Positions 11,244-22,672 of a DNA stretch of 64,000 nucleotides are shown here, piece after piece; position 1 is the stretch's first letter, and each line of letters opens with the position of its first letter. The notes beneath the pieces were generated by a model, which saw only the letters and a list, made by a program, of their open reading frames with translations, was not told where the DNA came from and ran no database searches. This DNA comes from Oscheius onirici (lineage: Eukaryota > Nematoda > Chromadorea > Rhabditida > Rhabditidae), in assembly GCA_932521025.1 (NCBI GenBank), contig OW051469.1:3422398-3486397 (forward strand), given 5' to 3'. The position numbers were made by a program, and so were the translations under genes.

Positions 11244-11255
11244 AATAAATTTATT
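11244..11255. terminator. Palindromic double polyadenylation signal AATAAATTTATT
   Basis: AATAAA on the plus strand (11244-11249) is immediately followed by TTTATT (11250-11255), which is AATAAA on the minus strand. It serves the convergent small membrane gene and the METTL4-type gene, and overlaps the stop codon of the latter. Confidence 0.7.
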
Positions 11256-12615
11256 ATTTAATTGGCGTGAATGCTCGTCCATTTTGTAGGAGGATAGGCT
11301 CCAGTCCTATTGAAGTCATGCTTGGCCAAAGACATCGAGCAAAAAGTTCCAAGGGACGGGAAGAATAGAGGTTAAAGATCTGTAAGACGAGTTGCATTGG
11401 AGGCTTCCGGGAATGGACTGACATTGGGACGCTGAAAATGTTAAAATATGGTCCTTTAAAATTAGTTTACCTGGCAAAGACAAACTTTTCTGGTAGTAAT
11501 GCTCTCCAATAAGCAGTTTTTTGCTTCTGACAGGCTATCAGAACGCGCTCGAATGGAACTTTGTGGCCGGACTGACAGTCACAGACGGGTTCTCCTTCTC
11601 TTGTAACCTAAAAATGGATTTTTAGAGAGAACAAACGAATTGGCACGAATTCGATTAAGGTACCCAAAATTTAACCTAAATTGCTTACTTTTAGCCAATT
11701 CCAGCATGCAATGGTCGCCATTCCCCACATTTTCAGAGTGGCCACAGTGTCCTCGTAAACTCGGGGCTGATTCGTGATCCAGACGCAAATGAGACCCTCC
11801 TCATCGAGACATTCAATGTTCAGGGCGTGGAAAACGTCGTCCGACAGCTGGTAACTATTTTCAGGGTTAAAAATAGCAGAAAAACGCACCCAGCAGTTCT
11901 TTTGGCCGACTTGTTCATCCAGGGCGGATCGACGACGATTAAATCGAACGTTTCCTCGATAGAATCGATATTGTCTACGCGATTGTTCAAGAATTTGGCC
12001 CTGGGCGGAATTATGAAGTGATTTTCTGGAAATTTTATGACTTTCAAGTGCGGCATTTACTTTCAACTGCTGTAGTCACAAAATCGTCAGAATCATTACA
12101 CCAGAGCAGGTCGTTTTCGTGTTTGAGCTTGAAATCATGGCTTGAGCTGTAAAAACCGTGTAAAGGTTAAAAAAAACAGGCGAACCTGACAGAATTTCCG
12201 TCCAGGAGCTCCTGAGCGGCTTCTCGAGCCCGTCTATTGTTGTCCTTCTGGCTACTGGGCTGAAAATGGCCGGCAGACGTTCCAGCTTCTTGTATCCTCT
12301 CGAGATTTGTGGAAATCTCGTTCCAGAGCTGAAAATTACGATGAAATGACCTAAAAATGGCCCACCTCGTCAAGTTTTTCGTTGACCGGTCGTTTTCGCT
12401 TCCTTACCCGTCGATTTGGGTTTTTCATGGCCTCAAACTGGCTGTCCATCATGTAAGAACCGTTTACATCGAAAAGAGCTGGGTTTATTCGTATTCTGGA
12501 GTCAAAATTGCTGGAAAAAACAGATAACTAACCCGTGAGGCTTGTAAACATTGTTGATGAAGGCCTCCTCGTCGATTATCGCAAATTCCTCGTTTTTGTG
12601 CACTAACCCAGCCAT
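11254..12615 (-). CDS. METTL4/DAMT-1-type MT-A70 N6-adenine methyltransferase
   Basis: SAM-dependent methyltransferase of the MT-A70 clade that includes METTL4 and C. elegans DAMT-1, reported to act on N6-adenine in DNA or on snRNA. The catalytic motif is in FDLIVVDPPWMNKSAKR (about 11920-11970; DPPW catalytic). Downstream are ICVWITNQPRVYEDTVATLK and WGMATIACWNWLKV, then the C-terminal SVHSRKPP and LELFARCLWPSMTSIGLEP blocks typical of the fold. The N-terminus (MAGLVHKNEEFAIIDEEAF, start 12615) and a Lys/Arg-rich stretch (NRRVRKRKRPVNEK) could aid nuclear entry. About seven exons; the stop TAA at 11256-11254 overlaps its polyadenylation hexamer. The real substrate cannot be told from sequence. 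Confidence 0.85.
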
Positions 12616-13101
12616 TCTGGACTAAAAATGAATTAAGCAGTTGTTTTAGAAGAAAAGAGGGAAGAACTCGAGTAAACAACATTAGAAATGGTTGAAATGT
12701 ACCGTAAATTTTATTTCTAGACCATTATGGCACAACCAGGGGAGCTGAAGCACCTATTATGCCGAAAACGGGGTGAAATGTACCAGAAAACTATGAAATA
12801 CTTATGGAAATAATTAAAAGGGGTCAAGTGAAACCGGAGATCGGCGAAAAAATAAGCGAAAGAGGGGACGAAAAGCATGGGACCGAAAGCAATAGTGCGC
12901 GATGACTTTGCACTGAAATTTTTGTGAGTTCGTGACTTTAAGCTCGTGATTTTCATCTCGTCGTTCTCTCCACGAAAAGTGCAACAAAATGAGACCATTG
13001 AGGACCGAAAAATTGCCAAATTTTGTCCTAAAACCTCTGTTTGAAGTCCCACGCTCTTCACAAAACTACGCAATTGCGTACACCTATTTTTCAGGTCGAA
13101 G

Positions 13102-13194
13102 ACGGCATTTTTCAGTTTTCTAATGTTTTGCAAAGCTGTAGCCCTTGATTTCCTCTACAACTTTGCAAAATATTCAAAAGCTGAAAAACGCCGT
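13102..13194. repeat. Imperfect hairpin repeat of about 93 bp
   Basis: Arms CGGCATTTTTCAG...TTTTGCAAAGCTGTAG and CTACAACTTTGCAAAAT...CTGAAAAACGCCG pair across a loop of about 15 nt. A similar AGCTTTGC/TTGCAAAG-type hairpin lies at 61850, so this may be a dispersed non-autonomous element. Confidence 0.6.
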
Positions 13195-13294
13195 GTTTGA
13201 CCGGAAAAGGACGTGTTCGTAATAGCGTATGTTTTAGGAAAGGGGGCTTCGAATAGAGGCTATACTACAAAGTCATCGCGCTATGGACTAGAAT

Positions 13295-15435
13295 TCACCC
13301 GTGACTTGAAGCCAATAACAATTTGAGACCCCAAAAAATGGCTACTCCTGCCGTGACGGACAGAGCCTTGACTAGAGGCGTGCAATGACTGTGATGGTGA
13401 TGATCTTCATGGTCGTGCTCGTGACTGCGTCCATGTTGATGACCCAGTTCAGAACTGAGCATCTCAACACAGGCCACGTAGACGAAAGTTCCGGCAGCTA
13501 GTCCCTCGAGAATGTAGCGAAGGAGCATCGAGTTTGTGGTCTCGAACTGATCAACGACTACGGCTACTACCATTCCGGCCGGGATACTGGCTGAGAGGAT
13601 GACAGTGGTGGTTAGAGCCGAACGGACGGGAGTCCTCTGCTGGGCCATTGAGACGCCGTAAGCGAAGCAGCAGAGAATCTGAAGTTTTCAGTTACTCAGA
13701 CGTACATATGATCGTCTGTACGGTCTCTGTCTCTTTCTCTGCCCCCTGAGTCTGTATTTTACTCATTCTTTGTCTTCAGTCTGTCTCTGACTCTGTTTAT
13801 ATCCAGAGTTTGAAAGTGCCTGGGTCTCGGTACAGATCATATTTTGCCTGAATCCAATCAAAATTAGTTTCAGTCCCATCTCTTCATCCTAAACTAGTTC
13901 AGTTTATTATTTTGCAGACTCTTTGAGTCATCTGATTTGCCATGAAAATGCTCTAGATCCGTCTCTCCAATCTTATCCAATGAAAATCTCTTACCTCATG
14001 AAACATGACCGCGATTAGTATATTGACAAAGTCTGCTCGCTCCCTTTGAACTCCCAGAGCCACTCCTTCAAATGCCGAATGGATGGAGAGACCCAGCAGC
14101 AAGAACAGTGTCCTCGCCGTGAGACCATCCTCCATCGGGATGGCGTGACTGTGTCCCATAGGCTGTTCTATCCTTTCTCCAGACGGAGAGCTCTAAAAAG
14201 TCCATTAAAAATCTATGTATTTTGAGCCTACCGATCGAAAAATAATGTCCTGCATGCCGTCGTCGTCGTGATCCATTGTCGTGTCTACTAGAGGCTGAAA
14301 TGTTTCGATTTTTTTTATATTTTTGGATAAAAACTCACGTGAAAATCTTCCGTGTCACTTTCCAGCAGCGCCCGAAAATTTGGAGCATGTTTAGGAGAAG
14401 CTTTTCTGGACGGGGGAGAGGAACAGATTGCCAGGATCTGAATTTTTTAGGGGCTTAAAACAGCTACTTGTCTCACCTGTTCAATGAGCAAAATCAACAG
14501 AAATCCGAGAAGGACGACGGCTTCTGTGCTCAGAGCCAGTCCTTCATGTGACTCGCCCAGAGCTGTCCCATTTTTGCTCCGTCTGAACATTTTCATGATT
14601 AGTCTGTTCGGAATAACCGACGAGTCTACCCTGTTACTTTTATTGAAAGAACCCGATGAATGTCGAGTTTCAAACTTCGGAAATTGTTCTTACTGAGCCT
14701 TGACTTGTAAAGTTCTTCGTCCCGTTTTATGACAGAATGGTCTTCAGTCAATGCCTGTTTGTGTGTCACTGTACCTGACCTTGTTCCAGATTCAGACCCG
14801 GAATCTCACACAGTACTTCTCTGTGGCGGTATCTGCCTTTTGTTTAATAACTGTTCCTGTATAATACTGTGTGCCTTTCTATCTGTTCCTGCATTCTCTT
14901 CCTGTCCTAGTCTCCATCCCTGTCTCATTTCCATCATGGTTGTGTCTCCTTACCTTCTCCTATTTCTCACTGTTTGTTTCTTACAATTTTTGGCTCATGT
15001 CCCCTCCTCTGTCATCCTGTACCCACCTGGTTCAATAAATGGCCCAAAAGAGTCGCCAGATGCTACAGGGTGGAAATCTATAAAAACCTTCAAACCCTAT
15101 TCCAGGAAAGGAGGTTCCCGCCATGAAAACTATGGGTTACAGTACCTTCCCTTGAACATAAATGTCTCTCCAAAAGAACTCACGCTATGACCATTTCCTG
15201 GTGTCGAACATGCGGAATCAGACCAAGAAAACATGTAGACAAGAAGATGCCGCAGGCTACGCAGTTACTAATAGATAAAGAGAAGCTTGTTCTAGAATAA
15301 TTTTCTCTGAAAAATAGTATTTTACTTACTTCGAGTCCCTGTGACCTTTGCTGACTAGAATACAGTATGGAATAATTGTACAGGCTATCAGGACGAGAAA
15401 AATGAGCCCGGCTGAGACGAGCTCCAAGACCAGCA
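13295..15435 (-). CDS. ZIP (SLC39) zinc transporter, ZIP1/2/3-like
   Basis: Multi-pass membrane protein that moves zinc or related divalent metals into the cytosol. Seven exons give about 347 residues. The order is an N-terminal membrane segment (LVSAGLIFLVLIACTIIPYC), TM2 with FLSTCFLGLIPH, TM3 (VVLLGFLLILLIEQ), a cytosolic loop with a small acidic/His patch (MDHDDDGM), the TM4 metal-site motif LSIHSAFEGVALG, TM5 ending in MFHE at the exon end, then the TM6-8 region. Between TM6 and TM8 is a His-rich stretch (HQHGRSHEHDHEDHHHHSHC), where most family members carry their His loop between TM3 and TM4. Start 15435 was chosen because it opens the first membrane segment. The third intron (about 575 nt) is long. 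Plasma membrane or vesicle location is not resolved. Confidence 0.85.
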
Positions 15436-16619
15436 TCTTTTTAAAGTGAAATTTTCTGAAAATCAGGTTTTTCGAAGAGATTGGAAGTTAATTAAGCCAG
15501 TCGATTCCTAGGAGGGCTCAAATTGCCGGGGGTGGAGCCGGGAGACAAACCGCTATGACAAATTTAACTTTGAAAATTGTCTGATTGTATTCGCGTAAAA
15601 GAGAGATGTTTGATGAAGTTGGCTAACAGCAACCGCATTAGTGGAGGATCGAAAGTGCAAAAAACTGCAGACATCGAGACATTTTTTTTGATTTGGGGAA
15701 TCATCTAGTCAAACGACTGGTCCACGAAATTGACGAGGTTGGAAATAGAAACGTTTTTCGAACAAAAGTACAGCTCACAAAAATTTGACAACTGTTTTGG
15801 ACATGTCGGGCTCTTACTCAGTTTGATAAGCACGTTGCAACCTTCAGCGGCATATAGTCTGTTCAAAATGTAGAGAGCATTTTTTGAATTAGCCCGCGCT
15901 TTTTCATTGCCTGAGTATCCAATATTTACATGCTGCAACGTGCTACGCAGCTAAGTTCCCGCCAATTTGATTTGAAAATTGTTCTAAGAAGAAAGCGCGG
16001 GCCAATTCAAAAAATGCTCTCTACATTTTGAACAGACCATAGGCTATCAAGAGAGGTGCAAAAGCTAAAAATTGTCAGCAATTACGCGAGCAATCGTGTG
16101 AACCAATAACTGGATGTCGTAAATTGAATTTCAAACTTTTTAGAAATGCTAACTTGCAGCTCGAAATGAATTTTTTTTTTGAAGGACGGGACTGAAGGCA
16201 GCAAGAAATGACTGGTAAAGATGTTCTTACAGAGATCAGACCAAGCGTCAAGGAAACCCGACAAAAAGGTGGTCGGTCCGTTAGAAGGGAAAATTTATCT
16301 TCTGACTGATATTATTTCAAAGGCAATTCTATACTTTCTAACGGGTAAACCAGACTAGAACGAACATCTGTACCGAGAAGAAAATTCAAGAAATCTTTAC
16401 AATCTTTTCAGCTGAACGCTAGGTCAGGTTTTACCGAAGCAGGCCCACAAAATAGTCCATCGACTCGTCCTCATCGTAATCCAAGTATTCCCAGCGAAAT
16501 ATCGCCTTTCTTTCAACCACAAAACCAAAGTTGTAACAGTTTAATTCTCAAGAAAAACAAAAGATAATAATGTCCTAACCAAAACAGTATTTACACAACG
16601 AGAAATATAGTCCTTCTTT
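15436..16619. other. Intergenic stretch with an inverted repeat
   Basis: No supported gene lies between the zinc transporter and the ribosomal protein gene. A 77-codon minus-strand frame (15705-15938) overlaps the left arm of the inverted repeat at 15854-16043 and is not believed. No other signal is visible. Confidence 0.4.
15854..16043. repeat. Inverted repeat, MITE-like
   Basis: A left arm starting TAGTCTGTTCAAAATG and continuing through an AGAGAGCATTTTTTGAATT block to AGCCCGCGCTTTTTC is mirrored on the right by GAAAGCGCGGGCCAATTC through GAACAGACCATAGG. The arms are about 50 bp and the loop about 85 bp. No coding capacity. Confidence 0.65.
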
Positions 16620-17449
16620 CTATGCATAACTGTGTGGTCGGAGAGGCTTTAGCGGGTCGAAGAGTTTCGGATCTCGCGTGTATTTGGGATCTTTGACGAA
16701 GATGGGCATGTAGCCAGCTTTTCGGGACAGGGCTATCGTCTGGACGAGCTTGTCTTGCTGGTGGTCGCAGAGACCTGAAAATAGAAGTATTTTGGGGTCA
16801 AAAGCATGTTTTTGACGAAAAAAAAGTGTGAAATGGAGCTGACCAGTAATGTGTCGATCATGAACACGTCCGGAGAATGTCGAAACGAACTGCTGCAGCA
16901 GGCGGGCGTTCTTATAGTCCAGTTCGATTCCTGTCTTGCACAACAAACATTTGCGCTTCTCTTTCTCGTATGGATTCTTCGTCAGGTCGATTGGTTCGTC
17001 TAAATTTGCTTTAAGCAGTTTAAATGAAGAAAATCTACAGAATCGTGCGATTAGCAGGTAGCTTTGTGTACTTCATGTGACCCAAATTTGTACTTCATGT
17101 CACGCAAAGTAGGGTACTAAAGCACAGTAAAAGTTCAATCATTTTTTTCTTGTCATTAAAACACGCAAGGACATGGCTTGACAAGCAGTTTATTAAGAAA
17201 ACATCGAAAATCTTGCTGCTTAGTTATGCTTGAACGTCTTTCCACTGTTTCTAACCTAGTTTTAAATCAGTAGGGCATCAATTCCGTTACTCTAGCCTCA
17301 AGTGCACAAAAAGTATAGAAATTACCGTCAGAACTGCAGCTACTGGCCGTCTGTGAGCTCTGTCGGATGGCGAAGACAGACGACAGTCGAGCTGACGTAA
17401 TTGGACGCGTCAGAAGGCTGGAAACTTGCCGTAGAAGGGAGGACGTCAT
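16620..17449 (-). CDS. mrps-18C: Mitochondrial small-subunit ribosomal protein bS18m (MRPS18C-like)
   Basis: Component of the small subunit of the mitochondrial ribosome. Three exons give about 145 residues. The first exon is a mitochondrial targeting sequence (MTSSLLRQVSSLLTRPITSA), basic and Ser-rich without acidic residues. The core is the bS18 fold: CLLCKTGIELDYKNARLLQQ, FVSTFSGRVHDRHITGLC, and DKLVQTIALSRKAGYMP. The CLLC pair and the Cys after the second junction are conserved in S18 proteins that bind zinc. Codons split cleanly at both introns (GAC G/AC and ACT G/GT). The subtype assignment rests on the short length and core wording; MRPS18A or B would be longer and more divergent. Confidence 0.88.
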
Positions 17450-17635
17450 CTAAAACTCATTGCTTACGAGAATTGGGTTAAAAAGCAAGGTAAAAGAGGG
17501 CTAAAAAAAATACCCATTTTTAGCAGCAGAAAATAGACAAACATGAGCCAATTTTTAATGTGAAAACAACAATTATTTGCGAAGAAATAAAACAAGAACG
17601 AGATAACAATTTTCGGGGGAAATTTTTCAACAAAA

Positions 17636-19349
17636 TCAACGACGTCCTCCTCCACGACCTCGGCCACCGCCACGGCTGCCGCCACGTCCACCGCGACCTC
17701 CTCTTCCTCCTCCTGAGCCTCCAGCACGACCTCCGGACTTCTGGAAGGCGCTTTCGAAGCTTTCCTTAGTATTCCTCTTCATTCCCTTCTTCTTTCCGCC
17801 GTAGCCGTACTTTTGGTCCTTGAACTGGCGCTTGAAGTTCTTGCTGCGACTGTTCGGACCGCCAAAGTTGCCGCCGCCACGACGGTCATTTGAAGCTGAA
17901 GAGGGAGCTCCGCGAGACGGCTTATCATCGTCGTCCTGCAAATTTGAGTATTTTTAAAGGCTCCATTTTCTTCGACGTAACATCACTTTTTCGCACACAA
18001 TCTCCTTTTAAGCATCTTTTCAAGCACTTTCTAACGGCTCTACAGGATTCGTTAAAAACCAGTTCCTTTGACAAGTGGCAACTGTTGTCGGCAGAGTTTT
18101 GGTATGCAGCTCGTCTTTTCATTTCTTTTCGGCTGTCCACTCTTTCAGAAGTTTCTAGTCGTTCTTTCACAAGCCACGTTATGCAAAAGTTGAGTGAAAA
18201 ATTGTCAACTTTGGCATGATTGAAACCGATATGGAATCTATAGAACCTGGGTATTTGACCGGATTTCTAGCCTGTCTATTTGAGAATAAGCATTTCTACC
18301 TACGCAAGACGACGTAATTCGTCTAGAGACACTAAGGAAAAAACATTAAACAGTAAAAATTAATATACCTTGTCCAAATTGTAGCGTTTGACATTGCTCA
18401 GCATGTCCTCCAGCTGCTGTTTCATGCCCTTCTTGTGCTTCTTCACAGCCTCCATCAGCTTCTTCTTCTCGTTGCTCTTGTTCTGCAGAGCCTGTTTCTG
18501 GACCTTGTTCGCGAATTTCTTCTCTTCTCTCATGCGACGGATGGCCTCCTGCCGTTCTTTGCCTTCCTGCACCTTCAGCAGCCGCTTACGGACCTAATTT
18601 TGATTTTATGTAAAACTGAAAAAGACTAACTTTTTGCATGTGATCGTCGGATTTGGCCATTTCGGCGTAGTAGTCGGTCGGTCGAAGAACCTTGACGCCC
18701 ATCGCGAGCAGCTTTGGCACGGCGTTTTGGACGGCCTTTTCGGCTTGTTTGTAGCTAAAAATAGGATCTTTACCATAAAACAACTAAAAAGCTCACAATT
18801 GCATTTCGCGCTCAAAATCATTGTTGATCATCTCCTTGGTTAGGGTGGATTTTGAAACGACGTCCAGCGTCTCAATCCAGGGCAATTTCTTTGCATATTT
18901 GGCGATCTTTTGTTTGATTTCTGCCTGAAATTCATTTATGAGAGTAAAACAAGCTCCGAACCGTTTTGTTTATGATTGGGCGCTTCTTTTCTACGACCAT
19001 GTTGAGGCCATCCTTCAGGAGACCGTCTCTGAGCGCGATTTGCAGCTGAAAGAGGACTTTTAGTTGAAAAAGTTGGCAAATTGTTTGAATTTCAAGTAAA
19101 ATTGGACAAACACGGCTTACCTCCTTGTCAGAATCATTTCCACTGTCCTCGTCGCTCTCCTCGACCAAAATTGTCTTCTTTTCTTCCGGCTCCGTCTCAA
19201 AATCGAATTCTTCATCAGAAGAAAGCTAAAAATGAGACTTTTATGTCGATAATTTCAGCAAAAACCTGGATATCTTCCTCCTGTGGTGCTTTGCGCTTCA
19301 GACCACGTTTTTCGGCCTTCCCGCGGACGCCTCTCTTTACAACGACCAT
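17636..19349 (-). CDS. ebp-2: EBP2 (EBNA1BP2-like) nucleolar rRNA-processing protein
   Basis: Nucleolar factor needed for processing of large-subunit rRNA and 60S assembly. The start at 19349 gives MVVVKRGVRGKAEKRGLKRK, followed by acidic serine-rich blocks (SSDEEFDFETEPEE, EESDEDSGNDSDKE), then the conserved EBP2 core: AVPKLLAMGVKVLRPTDYYA, EMAKSDDHMQKV and a long charged helix ending in the MKQQLEDMLSNVKRYNLDK block. The last exon (17939-17636) is a Gly/Arg-rich RGG tail (GGRGGRGGRGGSRGGGRGRG) at the extreme C-terminus. About 370 residues in seven exons, slightly longer than human EBP2 (306 aa), mainly from this RGG tail. Such tails favour RNA binding and nucleolar retention (inference). 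Confidence 0.88.
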
Positions 19350-20153
19350 CCTGAATAGGTTTTATGTACATTTACGAAAAAAAAGTAAGCCAACAAATGT
19401 AGAAAGGAAGAGAAAAAGTTCAAAGAAAAGTAAAATTTATGCACTCAATTGGGAAAAGTGGTGAATCTGTGTAGGACCCAGTCTGGCTGAGATTTGACAG
19501 CGAGATCGGCTGAATTTCTTAGAAAAGTCCGGTTTTGTGTGAAGGAACTGGTAAAAATAGTCAATCTGCCTTGAAACTGGCTTACAGGCACCCGCCACGG
19601 CACACAACTCATTTCGACGCTTACTGGGTTTTGTAAAGCAAAGCAACAGCCAAACAGGGAAAAATGGCCAACAATGGGAGAGAAAGAGGGAAAACAACAG
19701 GAAAGAAAAAGATGAAATCGAAATTTGGGCCATTCAAACGCCCGCGCGGTTTTTTTGAAGGTTGGCGGCAATTCAAACACGATTTATTCACATGGTTTCC
19801 TTTAGAAAGCATTCTTCTACCTTCTTTCTCCTCATTTTTGTCATTTTCTGTTGTTTTAAGTTATTTTATTGCATAGTACGGGCAATATAACCTTGTACAT
19901 AATCCAAAACTTAAAATCAACAACCTTTCCTCCCCAAAAAGCCACACACCAACCTGCTCCCGAAATCTCGAATAATCTCCTCGCATCACCGGCTGCCACT
20001 CTCACCAACAGCCGGTATTCTGGCCCTATTTCGTCCCGCTTGTTGTCCGGTTACCGGTTGCGCAATACAGTTACAGGTTGGACGATTTGCCTCTCTCTCG
20101 CTCTCACTCTCGTCCCGCGTTCCCTTTCGCCAACTACTACTTGAACCTGAACT
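19350..20153. other. Intergenic stretch between divergent genes
   Basis: Lies between the start of EBP2 (minus strand) and the start of the Cys/Gly-rich gene (plus strand), so it should hold both promoters. Pyrimidine-rich runs occur near 20090-20115. I see no TATA box with convincing spacing and no gene. Confidence 0.35.
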
Positions 20154-21262
20154 ATGTTATTCCTTTTTTTGGCTTTATTTTGGTAAAATTCGTCACTTTA
20201 CCCAGTAAAATCAAGTTTAAGTGATGCTAAAGCCCAATTTCTTGGCAGTTCCCTCTACAGTGCTCTCAGTGGCTATGGGGAAAGCGACATGTGTCGATAC
20301 ATCTCCTGTCCTTTTGGCCAGTACTGCTGGAATGGGAACTGTATAAGTACTGGAGGCATGAGTGGAAGGTATAGTCTTTTGGCGGGAAGGCAACGAATTC
20401 GAATTTTCCAGAGGAATGGGAGGACTTGGTGCTCTGACTTCTGCTGCAGCACTTTATGGAGGAAGTGGCTTGGGTGTCGGGGCAATGAATAGACGTAAGT
20501 TTCGATTGTTCAGTTCAATTGAGTCACTGTGTCTCTCTGACTGCCCCTCAGTCCCTCTTTCTCTTTCAGTCTCTCAGTATCTCTAGCTTACTGTCTTTCT
20601 TTTTACCTTTTTTACCCTCTCTGTTATCTCTGACTCTGACTCACTAAACTTCAGCAGTCCCCGGTCTCCCACCAACCGCCGCCCTCGGAGCAGCTGGAAA
20701 TTACGGTAACCTCGGTCTCGGAGCCGGAATGACCCAGGTGGGAGTTTCACAGTCCAATGCAGGAGGTGGGTAATTGACAGTGCTCATACCAACAAGATCC
20801 AGGCATGATCCCCTGCAGTCTCATGCAGCAGTGTCTGAACGGTCAGATCTGTGTCAATGGATACTGTAGTCGGAGCAATGTGGCCTTCAGTGGAAGTCAG
20901 CTGCTTCCGCCACAAACCAGTGAGTTTGAGAGTCTGAAAGACAGCGATTAACCCAGAGTTTCAGCCTGTGCCATGGGAGCAGTCTGTCCAGTCGGTCAGT
21001 ACTGTATAGCTGGAGTCTGCATCCAAAACACCATGTCTTCAACATTTGGTAAGAGTATACCCCTCACTAACTGCCTCTGTTTACAGCCTGTCACATGGGT
21101 ACTTCGTGTCCAATGGGAATGGTCTGCCAGTTTGGACGCTGTATAGCCAACGGTCTGCCGCCGGGAGGAATGATGGGAGGCTATGGCATGGGACTTGGAG
21201 CCGGGGGAATGGGACTCGGGGCAGGGATGTCTCCGGCTCTGGGACTCTACGGCAAAAAGTGA
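20154..21262 (+). CDS. Secreted Cys/Gly-rich repeat protein
   Basis: No named family. The first exon ([10 protein letters not shown], codon split at the intron) and the next few residues form a signal peptide. The mature protein alternates Gly/Met/Leu-rich low-complexity segments ([47 protein letters not shown]) with four short cysteine modules of the form C-x5/7-C-x5-C-x4-[54 protein letters not shown] and [18 protein letters not shown]. Each module sits on its own exon. Six exons join in frame, and AATAAA follows at 21308. The modules resemble the short Cys repeats (EB-like) of nematode secreted proteins; an extracellular matrix or secretion role is inferred from composition only. Confidence 0.7.
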
Positions 21263-21454
21263 CCCGATTTTGATCTGCCGTGAGCTTTCATGTACAAAAA
21301 CATCTCTAATAAATATTAAGTATATGAGTTACTGACTACGAAGTAAGAAGCACAATGGGAGAATAGTTTTTGAACATACACGAGAAAAGAAACAAGGAAC
21401 GAGCTTTATTTGTAGAACTCAGTTTTATCGTGAGTCGCGTAGGTCTTCTGAATC

Positions 21455-21826
21455 CTAGAGCTTGAACTCGCAAAGAATGTCGCAGTGATTCTGCAGGTTA
21501 TCCTTCCAACGGATCGTGAAGCGAACGGGGACATCACCGTCGATAGGCTCGAAGACCACCGAAGTGAATTTTCCCGGACTCTTGAGGACCAGTCCGTTCG
21601 GCAGATCCGCCGAATTGTAGACCTCGCGCAGATGCAGGAGTCCAGGTCCACTGCCCGTCACACCGATCTCCAAAACGAAAGACCGACGAGGTGACAAGAG
21701 CAGTCGGACACTCTTGGTACAGGAAGACGGAGCAGAAATGGAAGAACGCCAGACATGCACTCGCCACAGGCTTGATATTGCAATAAACATAAACTCCCAT
21801 GTCGTTTCTGTCTCTTTTCTACTCAA
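21455..21826 (-). CDS. Unrecognised small protein, likely beta-rich
   Basis: Open frame of 123 codons ending at the TAG at 21455, followed by AATAAA on the same strand at about 21408. An internal Met 12 residues in (MFIAISSLWRVHVW) is an alternative start. The composition alternates hydrophobic and polar residues (SFVLEIGVTGSGPGLLHL, KFTSVVFEPIDGDVPVRFTI), as in a beta-sandwich, and ends NHCDILCEFKL. No family recognised. The correctly placed polyadenylation signal is the main reason to believe it; an upstream exon could be missing. Confidence 0.45.
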   Translation of the reverse strand: MSRKETETTWEFMFIAISSLWRVHVWRSSISAPSSCTKSVRLLLSPRRSFVLEIGVTGSGPGLLHLREVYNSADLPNGLVLKSPGKFTSVVFEPIDGDVPVRFTIRWKDNLQNHCDILCEFKL

Positions 21827-22277
21827 AATCTTTTTTCGAGAAACTGGTCGCCTCTACCGGCTCGAAACTCTTCCCTTGACACTTGTTCGACGTCAACACT
21901 CTACACGAGCCGTCTACAAAAAGTTCTAGTCTCACCGACTATAGAAGGGGCAAATATCCTCGATTCTTTCAGCTAATTAACACTCTACGCGAGGAAGCTT
22001 CAGAATTTAGTCTACCACAGACTAAGAGGATTGAAACGATAGACGGAAGCCTTTAACTTTCGACACTACGTTTCTGTTCGAAATGATCCTGATCGCCACT
22101 TGTTGTGATCGATGAACAGGATAACAAGGAGTTTTGGAACAAAAAGAGTTTATTTTAGAGAGAAAACAATAACAACCACTCTAGGTGGGGAAGTATCACA
22201 AATCTGCGTAAAAAGAGAACAATATTCAAAATGGAGAAGGTTTGGCGAAATTTGAATAAGGGGAAAGATCCCAACAC

Positions 22278-22401
22278 TTCAATTGAAACTGTCCAGACCG
22301 TCGATGGTATCCACAAACTCCACGATTTTCCATGGATCTGTGGAAACCATCCAGTCTGTTTATGTTCAACTGAAACTGTCCAGACCGTCGATGGTAACCA
22401 C
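22278..22401. repeat. Two direct repeats of about 38 bp, 86 bp apart
   Basis: TTCAATTGAAACTGTCCAGA and TTCAACTGAAACTGTCCAGA are each followed by CCGTCGATGGT and a diverging CCACA. The minus-strand frame across them encodes a repeated PSTVWTVS. It is unclear whether this is coding. Confidence 0.55.
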
Positions 22402-22641
22402 AGACAACTATTCTCCCAAAACTCCCACAACTATTTCAACTACCAAATTTAATTAGTTTTGCAAGTTTGGAAAAACTCGAAATTTTTTGGAAAATAACTC
22501 GAAAATTAGTAAACTTTGGCATTGTAGAGAACTTTGAAAGAGTCATGAGAGGAGAGCGGTCCTTCTCCGAACAGTCCGAGCTATGCTCAGTTCTGCAAAA
22601 CTTTCTGTTTTCCCAGCCACACAGTCCGGGTGTCAAATGTT

Positions 22642-22648
22642 TATAAAA
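22642..22648 (+). promoter_or_regulatory. TATA box of the signal-peptide pseudogene
   Basis: TATAAAA lies 31 bp upstream of the ATG at 22673, leaving a very short leader. Position and sequence fit a core promoter for the small secreted gene that follows. Confidence 0.5.
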
Positions 22649-22672
22649 AAACGAACCATTCTATCATCAACC

